The translations under genes were made by a program, and so were the position numbers. Below, piece after piece: positions 52,707 to 63,310 of a stretch of 64,000 nt of DNA. Position 1 is the first letter of the stretch, and every line of letters begins with the position of its first letter. Below the pieces are notes generated by a model. The model saw only the letters and a program-made list of their open reading frames with translations. It had not been told where the DNA came from and ran no database searches. The stretch covers positions 15,351,001 to 15,415,000 of the forward strand of contig LR990054.1 in assembly GCA_905147135.1 (NCBI GenBank), written 5' to 3'. This stretch comes from Blastobasis lacticolella. Taxonomy: Eukaryota; Arthropoda; Insecta; Lepidoptera; Blastobasidae.

Positions 52707-53900
52707 AACATACCTATTGATAACTTCAGCACCCTTCCTTAGCTCTGCCGTCGTCGGGTAATTTGGGACACATCCACTTTATCATCACAGCCCGTAACAG
52801 TCCACTGCAGGACTTAGGGCCTCTCCCACGAAATGGGAGGTTATTGCCATAATCTCCACGCTTGGCAGGCGGGTTGGAGATCGCAGTGCTTAAATATAAC
52901 AATGGGAAATGCTGCTGCCTATTTTCCAGACGGAGACTCTTGATCTTTTGCCCCGAAAACATTATTCGCCTTGTACGACACCTATGAGTGGTGGTGTTGG
53001 TGTTATTCTACTGTGCTGGGCAACACACGGCCATCATCACAGGCACATCCACTTACTTATACAGTATATGTAACGTGACCACTTCCTCCCTCACGGCACA
53101 TCTACAACACTTTCACACTTATATTTTTTACCCTTTTTACTTTCAAAATCTTCGTTTCCAGTAACCGAGCGGATCGGTGTCCACGTGACGTAATATCGAG
53201 TAGGGGACTCTGCAGCGGTACAAAATATACCTACTGATAACTTCATTACTCTTCCTTAACCCCGCCGTCGTCGGGTAAAAATGGTCTTGGGACACATCCC
53301 ACTTACGTATATACGTATGTATAACGTGGCCACTTACTTCCTATTGCATATCCACAACACTTCCATAATAAAACTTTCACACTTTCATTTTCATAACTTT
53401 TGAGTGAGGTCCTTTTATCGATCGGGAGGGCCACAGCACAGCAATGCCCAATTGTTTAGTTGTAATAATTACGTAATTTTATTTTTGATTTTGCATAATT
53501 GGAAGTGTGTGTTGAAATATGTACCTACGTAATTTTTGGTTGAAATGTTATGTTTTGTGATTTATTTATATTATCTCTTTTTACTTTATAAAATCTTCGT
53601 TTCCAGTAACCGAGCGTATCGGTGTCCACGTGACGTGATATCGAGTAGGGGACTCTGCAGCGGTATAAAACATAACCACTGATAACTTCATTATCCTTCC
53701 TTAACTCCGTCGTTGTCAGATAAAAATATACTTAATTACTGATGTAATATGTAGCCACTTCTTTTCTAACGGCACATTCACAACACTTTCATACCATCGG
53801 TTTTACACTTTTTACTTTTTACAAATCTTCTAGTAACCAAACAGGTCTGTGTCAGCGTGACGTAATATCGAGTAGGGGACTCCGTAGCGGAATTTTCCTT
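52707..53900. repeat. tandem array of ~300-400-bp units
   Basis: Three to four diverged units share CTGATAACTTCATTA-CTTCCTTAA, CCGTCGTCGGGTAA, GGGACACATCCACTTA, CACAACACTTTC, CTTCGTTTCCAGTAACCGAG and ATATCGAGTAGGGGACTC. The last string occurs at about 53191, 53639 and 53865. Unit 1 is split by family C (52780-53043) and unit 2 holds about 130 bp of unrelated sequence (53440-53575). Local satellite or LTR/UTR-like repeats; no coding region. Confidence 0.82.
52780..53043 (-). mobile_element. family C retroposon inside the tandem array, 11-bp duplication
   Basis: Exact CACATCCACTT at 52769-52779 and 53044-53054; the target belongs to the tandem unit. Full length, with about 12 extra bases (CATCATCACAGG) at the 5' side. 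Confidence 0.92.
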
Positions 53901-54039
53901 GCTCCGCGTACCTTACCCTGTATGCCTACTTCACACCTTTTTATTTCTATGGTGGTGGAACGAACGCATTTAATGTTGTGACTATTATAGTTACTACTCA
54001 CCTATGGGAAATAACTTCTTTGCTACGGTCTGACTAGAA

Positions 54040-54334
54040 CTGGGATGGCACACTTTTTCCCTTCGCGTGCCAATTTTTTCTAACGAAATCCTAAGCAAGA
54101 CAGGCTTATTCAATGGCTATTGCAATTTTGTTATTGCAATAAAAATATAGGTAATTAGGTAATAAGTTTTCTGAAACACACTTGAATGTGATGTAACGTA
54201 AGCATGGAACTTGTTACGGCTTATTTTTGTAAAAAGGTAGTCACCCGAAAGCTATTTTTAATTTGTGGTCGCGGGCCGGATTTCCACCATTTGCGGGGCG
54301 GACATGGCCCGAGGCCGTAGTTTGCCCATCCCTG
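54040..54334. mobile_element. hAT (Charlie-like) MITE, 8-bp duplication
   Basis: Exact duplication GACTAGAA at 54032-54039 and 54335-54342. The right end in complement reads CAGGGATGGGCAAACTACGG, the familiar hAT-Charlie-type end; the left end CTGGGATGGCACAC is a decayed match. 295 bp, no coding region. Confidence 0.9.
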
Positions 54335-54587
54335 GACTAGAAGGTCGTGAAAAATTTGAGGGCGCCACTTGACAGCAAAAGTACTCAGTTTGACAGTTTT
54401 GACATTTATAGCAAAAGCAGCAAAAACTTTTTCAATGCGTAGTAGTATGCTGGAAGAGATTTCTAGGGGGTGTAACATAAAAATGTCTGATTTAAAAGGT
54501 TACCAAAAAAATTTTTTTTTTTTTTTTTTTTTATAATTTATTTAAGGTCGCTTTTTAACATCAAAGGTCATTAACGACCACGACAAC

Positions 54588-57500
54588 TTACAAATATTTA
54601 TATAAATGTATCAATTTCAAAAATTCGAGTGTGCGTGTACATCCCTCTTGAGTTAAACAGTCTATCATATTATTAGGAACATTACATTTAATTTTTTCAG
54701 CATCGTAAGATGTACACTCAACTAAGAGGTGAAACACAGTTAAGTCCAGTCCACATCTATCACATTTGTTTCTTTCAGCTTTAGTAATCAAATGAATATG
54801 AGTTAAATTTGTATGCCCGATACGGAGTCTAGTGATAGCCACTTGATCTTTTCTGCACGAGAAAGAGGATGGTGATTTTTCAAAAATTGATTTTTTTATG
54901 TCAAATAGTTTACTTGTGTTTTCTGTTTTCCAATCAATATCCCAAAGCTTCCTAATTTCTAACTTGAATAACTTTTTAATTTCAGCTTGACTTGCTTTAA
55001 CTGATGTATCAATCTGAGTCATTTCAGTTGCATTTTTTGCTTCAATGTCCGCTTTCTCATTTCCAATTATCCCTTGATGACTAGGAATCCAGATTAATTC
55101 AACTTGAAAGTTACTTCTTATAAGATTAAGTATTTTTTGTTTGATTTCTGTAATAAGAGGATGTATGTTTTTAATATTTTGTAAAGCTGTCAAACATGAT
55201 TTGGAATCAGTATAAATTACAAATTTCCTAAAATTTAGTTCTTTTTGGATTAATTCTAAAGATTTAAGTATAGCAATTGCTTCGCAGCTAAAGATTGAGT
55301 GACAATCTAAAAGTCTGTATTTGTGATATTCATCTCCTGATACAATGGCACACCCTGATTTGCCATTTTTAACTGACCCATCCGTATAATATATCTTGCT
55401 ATTTTTATATTTATCATTGAGTTCATGAAATAGGTTTTTGTAAATATATTGTGGTGTATCGTCTTTGATATTTTCTGCTAATTTTAAGTTAATAGGGAGG
55501 TCTATTTTTTCCCAAGGTGGAAAGGAACATAATTGTTTGATAAAAACAGGAGGGATACTAAGATCTAGTTCGTTCAAATACTTTGCTACTCTAATTCTTA
55601 ATGGTTGTGGCAAGCCAGGTCGAAACTGATATTCTGAATCTGAAGCTGTTTGTTTTATATAATAATTAAACGTTGGATTTTCAGGTTGAGCTAATATATT
55701 CGCTGCATAGACTATGGCCATCTCTTTTCTTCTGAATTGCAATGGTATTTCCCGGGATTCAGCGATTATGCTTTTAACAGGGCTAGTCTTAAACGCGCCT
55801 ATACTAAGGCGAAGGCCCGTATTTTGAATGCATTCTAGGGAATCTAAGGTGCGTTTTTTTGCGGAATCATATATAACTGATCCATAATCCAATTTTTGTC
55901 TAATTATCGCTCGATAGGTATTTAACAAACAGTTTCGATCAGCCCCCCATGTTGTTGATGACAAAACTTTTATAATGTTTAACCTTTTGTAACATTCAGT
56001 TTTCAACATATTTATATGCGAGATCCATGACAGTTTTGTATCAAGTGTTAATCCCAATATTTTTACATTATTAACTTCTTTAATTGTATGTCCGTTTAAA
56101 TTTAATTTGCAATTTGTAATTTTCTTCTTCTTATTTGAGAACACAATAAACTCTGTCTTTAATTTTGAAAATTTAAATCCACATGTTTCTGACCAATTTT
56201 GAAATTGATCTAATGTATTTTGAATGAGTTTTAAGGTAGATTTAAGAGCTTTACCGCTACATGTTATAGTTATATCATCAGCAAAAAGAAAACCTTTTAC
56301 TGGCTTTGAAACATTAGAGAGAACGTCATTAATAGCTATCAGAAATAATATAACACTAAGGACTGAGCCCTGAGGCAAACCATTTTCAATATTGGTTGAT
56401 TTAGAAAGTACATCATTGATTCTTACTTTAATTGATCTTTCACTCAAAAAATTTTTTACGAATGCTAAAGTATTGCCTTTAATATCCATTTGTTGTAAAA
56501 GCCTTAGTACTCTGTGTTTCCAGACCATCTCATAAGCTTTTTCAATATCCAATGCTACGGCTACCAAGATGTTATCATTTGCAAAGGCTTCTAGTATTTC
56601 ATTTTCAATATTCATCAAATGATCTATGGTTGATCGAAACTGTCGGAAACCGTATTGAAATGGGGAAATATAGTGGTTTGTTTCTACATACCATCTGATC
56701 CGTCTACTAATAATTTTTTCAAGTATTTTGCAAAGGTTACAAGTAAGAGATATAGGTCTATAACTTGATTGTGAACTAGGTATTTTTCCTGGTTTCAATA
56801 TTGGGATCACTAAGGCCTCTTTCCAACTATCTGGAAATACTTGTTCCGTCCAAATGTAGTTATATAGATCAAGTAAATAGTTAAGACCACTAATAGGTAA
56901 GTGTTTAATTATTGTATTTGGTATGTTATCAGGTCCGGGACTAGTATTTCCTATTTGGGAGAGCACAAACGTCAGTTCGTGCATTGATATTTCTTTATTC
57001 ATTGGGTTCGAGTTATTGTTTAATTCAAAGTTAGATTGGTCCGTTTCTTGTGAGAATTTGTGTCTAATAAAGTTTTCGTTATAATTTTTTGAGCTGGAAT
57101 TTGAAGCGAAAGTCTCAGCCAACATATCGGCAGTGTCATTAGGATTGGATATCAATGTACCGTCTGGTTTTTCAAGTATTATATTGTTGAATCGAGTATT
57201 GTGGTCATTAATCTTATGTATCTTTTTCCACATTTCACCAACAGGAGTTTTGTTAGAAATGGATGATACCCAGTCTTCCCAATTTCTTCGTCTACTTTCT
57301 TTAAGTATTCTCCTACAATTCGCTCTCTTCTTTTTGTATTCGATTTTAAGACTGGAATCTGGATCATTTCTAGCATATTTTTTGTATGTTCTTAGGGCTT
57401 TCTTGGTTTCTTTAACGGCTACTTTACATTCTTCATTCCACCATGGTAGACTTTTTTTATTATAATTACCAGATGTTTTAGGTATTGATTTGTTAGCTGC

Positions 57501-58328
57501 TTGGATAATAACTTCAGTGAATTGGTGTACAATGTCTGTGATAGAAGAATCTACGTTTGATTTTAAATCGATTAGCCTAGAAATGTTAATATCTACCTCT
57601 TCTCGAAACTTTGACCAATCAGCATCGTGAAATTTCCATTTTTTAGGAAATTTTATGTCATTTAAAGGAGATTCCTGAATTTGGGATTGAATTAAGATTG
57701 GAAAGTGGTCACTGTCGTAAAGATCTTCTAAAGCATTCCACTCAAAATATGATACTATATTTTGCGAAGCAAAAGTTAGATCTATAACACTAGTACTTCC
57801 CGTGTTGCTGTTGAAGTGTGTTGGTTGCCCGGAATTTAGTACAAGGATATCTTTGTTGTTATCTAGCCAATCTGCAACTAATCGACCTCTGGTGTCACAC
57901 TTTTCAGATCCCCAATAGAAGTGGTGGCTATTAAAATCTCCCATAATTATGAAGGGTGTCGGGAGTTGCGTGATCAGGTTATTTAAATCGTTTGTATTTA
58001 AAGGACTACTATTAGGAAGATAAATATTACATATTGTGATATTTAACGGGAATTTAACTTGGATTGCTACTGCCTCCAAATGTGTGTTTAATTGTACTTG
58101 ACAAGGAATGGTGTATGGTTTTATAAAAATTGCTACTCCACCGCTAGCTTTACCACTTAGGATTCGATTTTTATAGAATGTGTCATAATTTTTTAATGAT
58201 GCACAATAGTTAGAAGAGAAATTTGTTTCTTGTAAACAAATGCAGACTGGACTCACCTGGTTAATTAACAATTTAATATTTTCTAATCTTGCATAGTATC
58301 CATTTACATTCCACTGTAAAATGTTCAT
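54588..58328 (-). CDS. I-like LINE ORF2: endonuclease + reverse transcriptase + RNase H
   Basis: 1246 residues, uninterrupted. AP-like endonuclease about 1-220: Q-W-N-V-N-G (Asn7), Q-E-T at 33-35, G-D-F-N-S-H at about 130, D-S-D-H-F at about 206. Reverse transcriptase about 450-760: Y-R-P-I-S-L, G-F-R-Q-F-R-S-T, A-L-D-I-E-K-A-Y-E, G-L-P-Q-G-S-V-L and catalytic F-A-D-D at about 682. RNase H about 978-1105: Y-T-D-G-S, S-C-E-A-I-A-I-L, Y-T-D-S-K-S and the S-H-Q-G-I-I-G-N-E-K-A-D block, so all four acidic/His positions are visible. C-terminal zinc motif C-D-R-C-x7-H-x4-C, common to I/R1/Jockey-like proteins. It would cleave target DNA and reverse-transcribe the element RNA in the nucleus. First ATG gives the conserved M-N-I-L-Q-W-N-V-N-G start. 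Confidence 0.95.
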   Translation of the reverse strand: MNILQWNVNGYYARLENIKLLINQVSPVCICLQETNFSSNYCASLKNYDTFYKNRILSGKASGGVAIFIKPYTIPCQVQLNTHLEAVAIQVKFPLNITICNIYLPNSSPLNTNDLNNLITQLPTPFIIMGDFNSHHFYWGSEKCDTRGRLVADWLDNNKDILVLNSGQPTHFNSNTGSTSVIDLTFASQNIVSYFEWNALEDLYDSDHFPILIQSQIQESPLNDIKFPKKWKFHDADWSKFREEVDINISRLIDLKSNVDSSITDIVHQFTEVIIQAANKSIPKTSGNYNKKSLPWWNEECKVAVKETKKALRTYKKYARNDPDSSLKIEYKKKRANCRRILKESRRRNWEDWVSSISNKTPVGEMWKKIHKINDHNTRFNNIILEKPDGTLISNPNDTADMLAETFASNSSSKNYNENFIRHKFSQETDQSNFELNNNSNPMNKEISMHELTFVLSQIGNTSPGPDNIPNTIIKHLPISGLNYLLDLYNYIWTEQVFPDSWKEALVIPILKPGKIPSSQSSYRPISLTCNLCKILEKIISRRIRWYVETNHYISPFQYGFRQFRSTIDHLMNIENEILEAFANDNILVAVALDIEKAYEMVWKHRVLRLLQQMDIKGNTLAFVKNFLSERSIKVRINDVLSKSTNIENGLPQGSVLSVILFLIAINDVLSNVSKPVKGFLFADDITITCSGKALKSTLKLIQNTLDQFQNWSETCGFKFSKLKTEFIVFSNKKKKITNCKLNLNGHTIKEVNNVKILGLTLDTKLSWISHINMLKTECYKRLNIIKVLSSTTWGADRNCLLNTYRAIIRQKLDYGSVIYDSAKKRTLDSLECIQNTGLRLSIGAFKTSPVKSIIAESREIPLQFRRKEMAIVYAANILAQPENPTFNYYIKQTASDSEYQFRPGLPQPLRIRVAKYLNELDLSIPPVFIKQLCSFPPWEKIDLPINLKLAENIKDDTPQYIYKNLFHELNDKYKNSKIYYTDGSVKNGKSGCAIVSGDEYHKYRLLDCHSIFSCEAIAILKSLELIQKELNFRKFVIYTDSKSCLTALQNIKNIHPLITEIKQKILNLIRSNFQVELIWIPSHQGIIGNEKADIEAKNATEMTQIDTSVKASQAEIKKLFKLEIRKLWDIDWKTENTSKLFDIKKSIFEKSPSSFSCRKDQVAITRLRIGHTNLTHIHLITKAERNKCDRCGLDLTVFHLLVECTSYDAEKIKCNVPNNMIDCLTQEGCTRTLEFLKLIHLYKYL

Positions 58329-58428
58329 AAATGTAGAAACTATTACAAAAGTATATAATAATGTATTATCTATATTTGTATTTATATAAGGATATATATA
58401 ATAAAGCGAAAATAAATTTATACTTTAG

Positions 58429-59712
58429 TTAAGTGCTAGTGGTGGTATTAATTATCTCATGGAGTTTTCTTGATAAGCGGGAGCATCTGTTTTTTAGACT
58501 TTTATTCATTTTCGAGTGTAGCTTGTTGCACATAGTAATGAGGTCTTTAACATTATCTGTATATGAATAGACCACTTCTTTGACATTTTGTTTTCCTCTT
58601 ATGCTATCCATTAAACTTATGAACTGGTCCAACTCTAAGGGAAACGTTTCTGTGTCTAGTTCTGTCAAGTTGTTCTGTATATCTGTCCAGACCTCTTCCT
58701 CTCCTCTAGGATCAATTTTCTTTAGCTTTTTCTTTGTTCTTGTTCTTTCCTCGGTATCCTCCAGTGAGATATTACTAGATGACTCGTCAGTTTCGAGGTC
58801 CATAACTTCCGAGTCGTCTTCTTTTGAGCATTGCGCCCTTACTCCATATATAGGTTTTAGAAACTCGGTATTTGTAGATTCGGTAGTAGTAGGCGAGTGG
58901 ATGCGTTTTACTCCCTTCGAATTTCCTTGTGACGGCTGTGATTTTGTGTCTGTGATTGGGGTTAATAATGGTAAATCGTCGTTTCTGTTAAATATTTTAG
59001 TTATTTCTTCCTCTAGTTGTGTTTCTGGGCCGATTGAATTTTGGGGGCAATTTTTTGCCAAATGTCCCATACTATTACAGGAAAAACATTTAAGCGAGTC
59101 AGTAGAGATATAAATCCAATAATTGGTATCTTCAAACGTTATCTGGAATGATTCGGGGAGGCGTTTCTCGTCCTCGGGAGAAACATAGAGTTGTCTTCGG
59201 AAACTCAGTACGTGTGAAAATCCGGGGTCCGTTACGCCAATTTTCATAAAAGTAATTGTTGACATTATTTTGACATTCAATTCTTCAAATTTTTTCTCAA
59301 TTAGGTAATGTGGGATAACGGGACAAACGTTAGACAGAACAATTCTTTTGTTTCTAGTAATTAAGGGTTTAATTTCAAGAGTTTTACCTTGGACAGTAAT
59401 TTCCTTTTTCCCGTCTATGAGCTCATCTGCTGTTTTTTTCGAGTCCGTATATATACATATACGAGTATTTGATATGCGGGAGATAAAACGGATAGATGTC
59501 GTAGGTATAACAGAGGATAATGCAAGTAGGTACTCCCTTAGTGTTACTCCATCGATAGAATCTAAGATAATAGCTTGATCTTTCTTGGGGAAACATGTTG
59601 TCGAGGTTACGTTAGCATAACTTGTTGTTTTTGTGGAACTATTAGGCTTTTGTTGCAACTTTGGGGTTTGTTGAGACGTTGGGGTATTTTGTGACGTTGG
59701 GATAGGATTCAT
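58429..59712 (-). CDS. I-like LINE ORF1 protein (nucleic-acid-binding, CCHC knuckle)
   Basis: 427 residues. A Thr/Gln/Ser/Pro-rich N-terminus (M-N-P-I-P-T-S-Q-N-T) precedes a globular part (about 45-200) that looks like an RRM/gag-like fold. A single zinc knuckle C-F-S-C-N-S-M-G-H-L-A-K-N-C (C-X2-C-X4-H-X4-C) follows at about 206-219. An acidic, Ser/Thr-rich stretch (about 290-330) with a basic R-T-K-K-K-L-K-K cluster follows, then a helical tail. By family it packages element RNA. One knuckle only, unlike the three in R1 and Jockey gag-like proteins. It is 100 nt upstream of ORF2, so ORF2 must be translated by reinitiation or internally. Confidence 0.9.
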   Translation of the reverse strand: MNPIPTSQNTPTSQQTPKLQQKPNSSTKTTSYANVTSTTCFPKKDQAIILDSIDGVTLREYLLALSSVIPTTSIRFISRISNTRICIYTDSKKTADELIDGKKEITVQGKTLEIKPLITRNKRIVLSNVCPVIPHYLIEKKFEELNVKIMSTITFMKIGVTDPGFSHVLSFRRQLYVSPEDEKRLPESFQITFEDTNYWIYISTDSLKCFSCNSMGHLAKNCPQNSIGPETQLEEEITKIFNRNDDLPLLTPITDTKSQPSQGNSKGVKRIHSPTTTESTNTEFLKPIYGVRAQCSKEDDSEVMDLETDESSSNISLEDTEERTRTKKKLKKIDPRGEEEVWTDIQNNLTELDTETFPLELDQFISLMDSIRGKQNVKEVVYSYTDNVKDLITMCNKLHSKMNKSLKNRCSRLSRKLHEIINTTTST

Positions 59713-59775
59713 TTTGTTATAAGGGGCTCCTGGTTAACAGGAGTTACCCTTTTACGTTATAGTAGTAGCCAGGAG

Positions 59776-60310
59776 GTTATTTTATTTTTCACGCACGCAC
59801 GAACAAAACAATAGGTACGATAACAACACGACCGGCGCGAGCGAGTAGGTAGTGACGCGTGTCCGCAGTGGCTCACCAGACTGTAAGTTGTTGACATGCA
59901 AAGTGAACCGACGACCGCAAAGATTACATTTACAGCTGGATGCGGACAATACGAAGCATTTGTGAGGAATTTGGGAGTACGGGGGATTTACACTACTCGC
60001 TTCTGTAGGCTTAAATAAGTATAATAGAAATACAGACCCAGCTCTCAAAACTTGTCATTTTGGCCTGCAATTTGCTTTTGCTTTGATTGTAACTTAGAAT
60101 TAAAGTCTTAATGATATTACCCTTGTGATTGGAGCACTGAATCCAAGCCGAATTTCTTATGCTCCACACGTCCGATGGATAAATGAGTTTAATTCAATTA
60201 GTTGTCTGTGGCTTTGCTAATAAAGCTTTATTGAAATGTATGGGTGTTGGGTTACAGATTAATTACGTAGCAGGAGGAGCCTGCATTATACTTACCGGTG
60301 AGGCGGAGGT
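59776..60310. other. unassigned flank
   Basis: An 88-codon minus-strand frame (59782-60048) has several Cys residues but no convincing domain; not called as a gene. Confidence 0.35.
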
Positions 60311-60317
60311 TCTGGAG

Positions 60318-60445
60318 GTCCGGCTCTGCCTGGCATTGTCGAGTGTAGTGCGGCTCTGCCTGGCATTGTCGGGCGGTGCCCAGTTTTGCCGGACGTGGTC
60401 CGGCTCTGCCTGGCATTGTCGGACGGGGTCCAGTCTGGCCGAGTC
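60318..60445. repeat. minisatellite, ~35-bp GC-rich unit
   Basis: CGGCTCTGCCTGGCATTGTC recurs at about 60321, 60351 and 60401, with a diverged CCAGTTTTGCCGGACG unit between. It makes a repetitive peptide in one frame, but I see no gene. Confidence 0.85.
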
Positions 60446-61274
60446 AGTTTTCTAGTACATTTTGAGTAATTTTGAGCTCTTGCTACCCACACAAGAGGTT
60501 AATCGACTGGTCTCAGAAAACCTCTGACAATAACACAAAGCTAACAACCATCCCGATTACAATGGCTTCCAAATGAATGAAACAGCATCTAAAATCGGTT
60601 ACAGACAGACAAATAGATACACAATGACACTACTCTTTTTGTGTGGAGGTTAAAAATGGAAACAGTATCCTTAAATTAAATAAGGAGATATAGGCCAGTC
60701 AAATCTTACAAAAAATTGGCCCTAAAACGCAAAGCGCGATGTAACGCTGCATTTTTGGTATGTTATTTGGACCCCTTAAGAGAGTGTGAAACTACATTTT
60801 GCAAGCAAAAAAAAATTGTGCGTCCGGTGTAATACGTGAAAAACTGCGAAATTTTCGGACTTTTTTCACTTTCTGGTCTAAAAATAAAAAACTATGCATT
60901 TTTCGACTAATAAAGCTTAATGGCTTTTAAAGTTCATTAAATTTTCCACTATTTAAGCTCAAACGCAGCTCTACAAAATGTACAGTGACCAAGTTATGAC
61001 ACTTCAAAGATGATCAATTTTTCTGGAAAATTTACAATTTTAAGTTTTGCTCCCGTCCGGAGCAAATTATTGATAAAATCGCTAGTCCTATGATAAAAGT
61101 AACTAAAAGAAAGTTGTAGTACATTTAATTTGCTTTCATTGAAGTAGAAAACGAACTAAGTGAGACTAATAGTTTACTTACAATCTTGAAAATGGTTTTT
61201 TGAAGAATTCTGTGAATACTTATTTGTGTGAATGGTACCATAGTACTTATGCTATGCTTGTTAGAAATTACGTT

Positions 61275-61703
61275 TTAATAATAATAATATACCATCACAA
61301 GGTGCCAATCAGCTTCCGAGACCGTTCTATCAGTCTCAGGGTCCAGTGGAAGATATTTGTCAACCTCGCCAATGAATTGCTCGCTTTGATTCGAACGATT
61401 TTCAATCTTAGTTTTCCTTATGAAAAATGTCATATTTTTCCCTATTTTTGCCCATACTTCGGCCCCCTCTTTCGGTGTTGCCAATGTGATTTTAAAAATA
61501 TTGAATTTTTCTCGTCGATATTCAACATTGTAAATCTTTCGAATAGAGGCGAGCGATTCAATAACTGAACCCAGGGCCGTTTGTATGTTAGTTTGAAGTT
61601 GCTTAGTTTTACCATAGGTTACTGACATTCTACCGAGTTCTATTGAAACGTAATAATGTATTTTTTTGACATTACTTGGCTTAAATGTTGTATCTACATT
61701 CAT
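61275..61703 (-). CDS. 142-codon open frame inside the long-TIR element, function unknown
   Basis: Begins M-N-V-D-T-T-F-K-P-S-N-V-K-K, hydrophilic, mixed charge. A central helix-like K-T-K-Q-L-Q-T-N-I-Q-T-A-L-G-S-V-I-E-S-L is followed by Y-R-R-E-K-F-N-I-F-K-I and a Y-run at the end. Its C-terminal codons coincide with a repeat also at 17086-17147, so the annotated end is not native coding sequence. I recognise no family. It could be a captured gene fragment or chance. It lies just inside the left arm. Confidence 0.35.
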   Translation of the reverse strand: MNVDTTFKPSNVKKIHYYVSIELGRMSVTYGKTKQLQTNIQTALGSVIESLASIRKIYNVEYRREKFNIFKITLATPKEGAEVWAKIGKNMTFFIRKTKIENRSNQSEQFIGEVDKYLPLDPETDRTVSEADWHLVMVYYYY

Positions 61704-61934
61704 ACGACGACTACATTAGGGCCTTCAAGGAACAAGCCTCTATAAACGAATTCTCGACACCACTGGCAGGTTAGGTAGAACAGTCCTTAGTAAGTACGCG
61801 CCAATTATGGCGCCTAAAACTAAAAAAATGATGGTTTCATTCGTCCTATTGCAGTAGGGACTACCTACCGACGCCGGTTTTCCACCCCCCAGCCCAGCAA
61901 ATTACTTCCAGCATATCCAGCTCGACTTTGGATC

Positions 61935-63310
61935 TTAAGGTGACTGCGAAGCCGCCATCCACGCCATGAGAACTTTCCTCCAAAGTAATAGTGTTGAAGT
62001 CGTACTGAAGGGTGACGTAAAAATGGATTCAACTCCGTCGATAGAGGCGCTTTGCTTGGTCAAATACGATCTAAGCTGCCGGCCGCTTATAAGTTGATGC
62101 GGCAATGCTACAAAAAGCCGAGCAATCTTATATACAAAGGCTACCTCTTGCAATCAGTAGTCGGCTGCCAGCAATAGGCGACTCTCGAGAAGCTAAATTC
62201 TAAATTTAACGTGTGGTAGTACGACCTACTCAGAACACGGGATCCTACAAGGGGATGCGAACACGGTTTTACAGGATTTACAGCTTCTCATGCGCGAGTT
62301 GAGGGTGATTGGTGTGCTGTCCGAGGGCTGGTACAATTTCTGCAGCTTTTGACGCTATTGCTAGTACAATGTCGTCGACAAGGCGTGACTTCACCATCTA
62401 GGTAGTTTTGATTAATCCCTCTCGGACTTCATTAAAGAAAAAATTCCAATTCTATGGTTGTGTTTTGCAGTGTTGTCAACAATACAGTGAAACATATTCT
62501 TATATTTTAATTCTTAACATAAATCTCGATAATTCATCTTGGAAACAGATGGCTATGGAGGTCTAGGCGTTAGGAAAGTTTCAGATGTGTCCCTGTCAGC
62601 TTTTCTGTCCTCGGTGCATAGTTCACAGTATCCAGTGTAGAAGTTATTATCTAAACTAGGAACTTTTGGCACGAGGCTTTTCCGGAGTTCGAGCTCCCGA
62701 AAAATTCCTGTTCGCAGCGGCTATGGGGCGAGCCTCGCTGCAGATTGGTGCGAAACAATATTTTAAGCGCACCAACTAACTCTGCAGAGCGTGAGCGTTG
62801 CTGGCTGCTGGCGAGTGTAAATGGGGTCTCTAACTTCATTCAATGTCTTCTAAAAATATTGGGACACTTCTCGACCGCGTTACGCACTATATCATCCGCC
62901 GGGCCTTTACCTCCGCTGGAGCACCCGCTAAGCTTGAGCCAGGTGGTTTGGCCCGTGATGACGGTAAGAGGTCCGAAGGGATGACACTCCCGCCCTAGGA
63001 GCTGGGACGACAGGGACACCACGTGTAGCGATACCCTTGCACAGTTCCATCTTCCAGTAACGGCCCGATGCCGTCTCAACTGAAAGTGTCAAACGGCGCA
63101 AGTGTTGGTGGAAACCACATATTTACGCCGTTTGGTGTGGAAACCCTTGAATTCTAGTGTCCATGCGCACACTCCCTATTTCGGGAGCTAGCTAATTGAT
63201 ATTACTAAAGACCCATAGGGCTGACTTCCACTTCTGACGGGGGACAATACGGCCAGCCTTCTGAGCAGCATTCCTAATAGTTCTAATACCGTGGACCTTG
63301 GACAAAATTA
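61935..63310 (+). pseudogene. decayed reverse-transcriptase-type ORF inside the long-TIR element
   Basis: Several plus-strand frame segments resemble, in order, the C-terminal half of an arthropod retroelement protein family I know from repeat-derived predictions. One is G-G-L-G-V-R-K-V-S-D-V-S-L-S-A-F-L-S-S-V-H-S at about 62560-62625. Others are [20 protein letters not shown] at about 62895-62955 and an R-S-E-G-M-T-L-P-P stretch near 62970. The last is L-L-S-S-I-P-N-S-S-N-T at about 63258-63290. Stops and frameshifts occur throughout, so it is dead. Exact clade not determined. Confidence 0.5.

Larger units (their letters stand above)
54512..59775 (-). mobile_element. full-length I-like non-LTR retrotransposon
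   Basis: Minus-strand element: 5' UTR with an inverted repeat (CTCCTG at 59727-59732, CAGGAG at 59738-59743), ORF1 (59712-58429), 100-nt spacer, ORF2 (58328-54588), a short 3' UTR and a 21-nt poly(A) (T-run 54512-54532). RNase H in ORF2 and a single CCHC knuckle in ORF1 fit the I/Nimb group rather than Jockey, which lacks RNase H. Target-site duplication unresolved: TAACCT occurs close to both ends but may be chance. Both frames are uninterrupted. Confidence 0.9.

Noticed and set aside
54497..59775. TAACCT as target-site duplication of the I-like LINE
   Set aside because: Six bases, not exactly at the element borders; too weak to accept.
59782..60048. Cys-rich 88-codon frame as a zinc-finger exon
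   Set aside because: Cysteine spacing fits no standard finger, and no splice or homologous context is visible.
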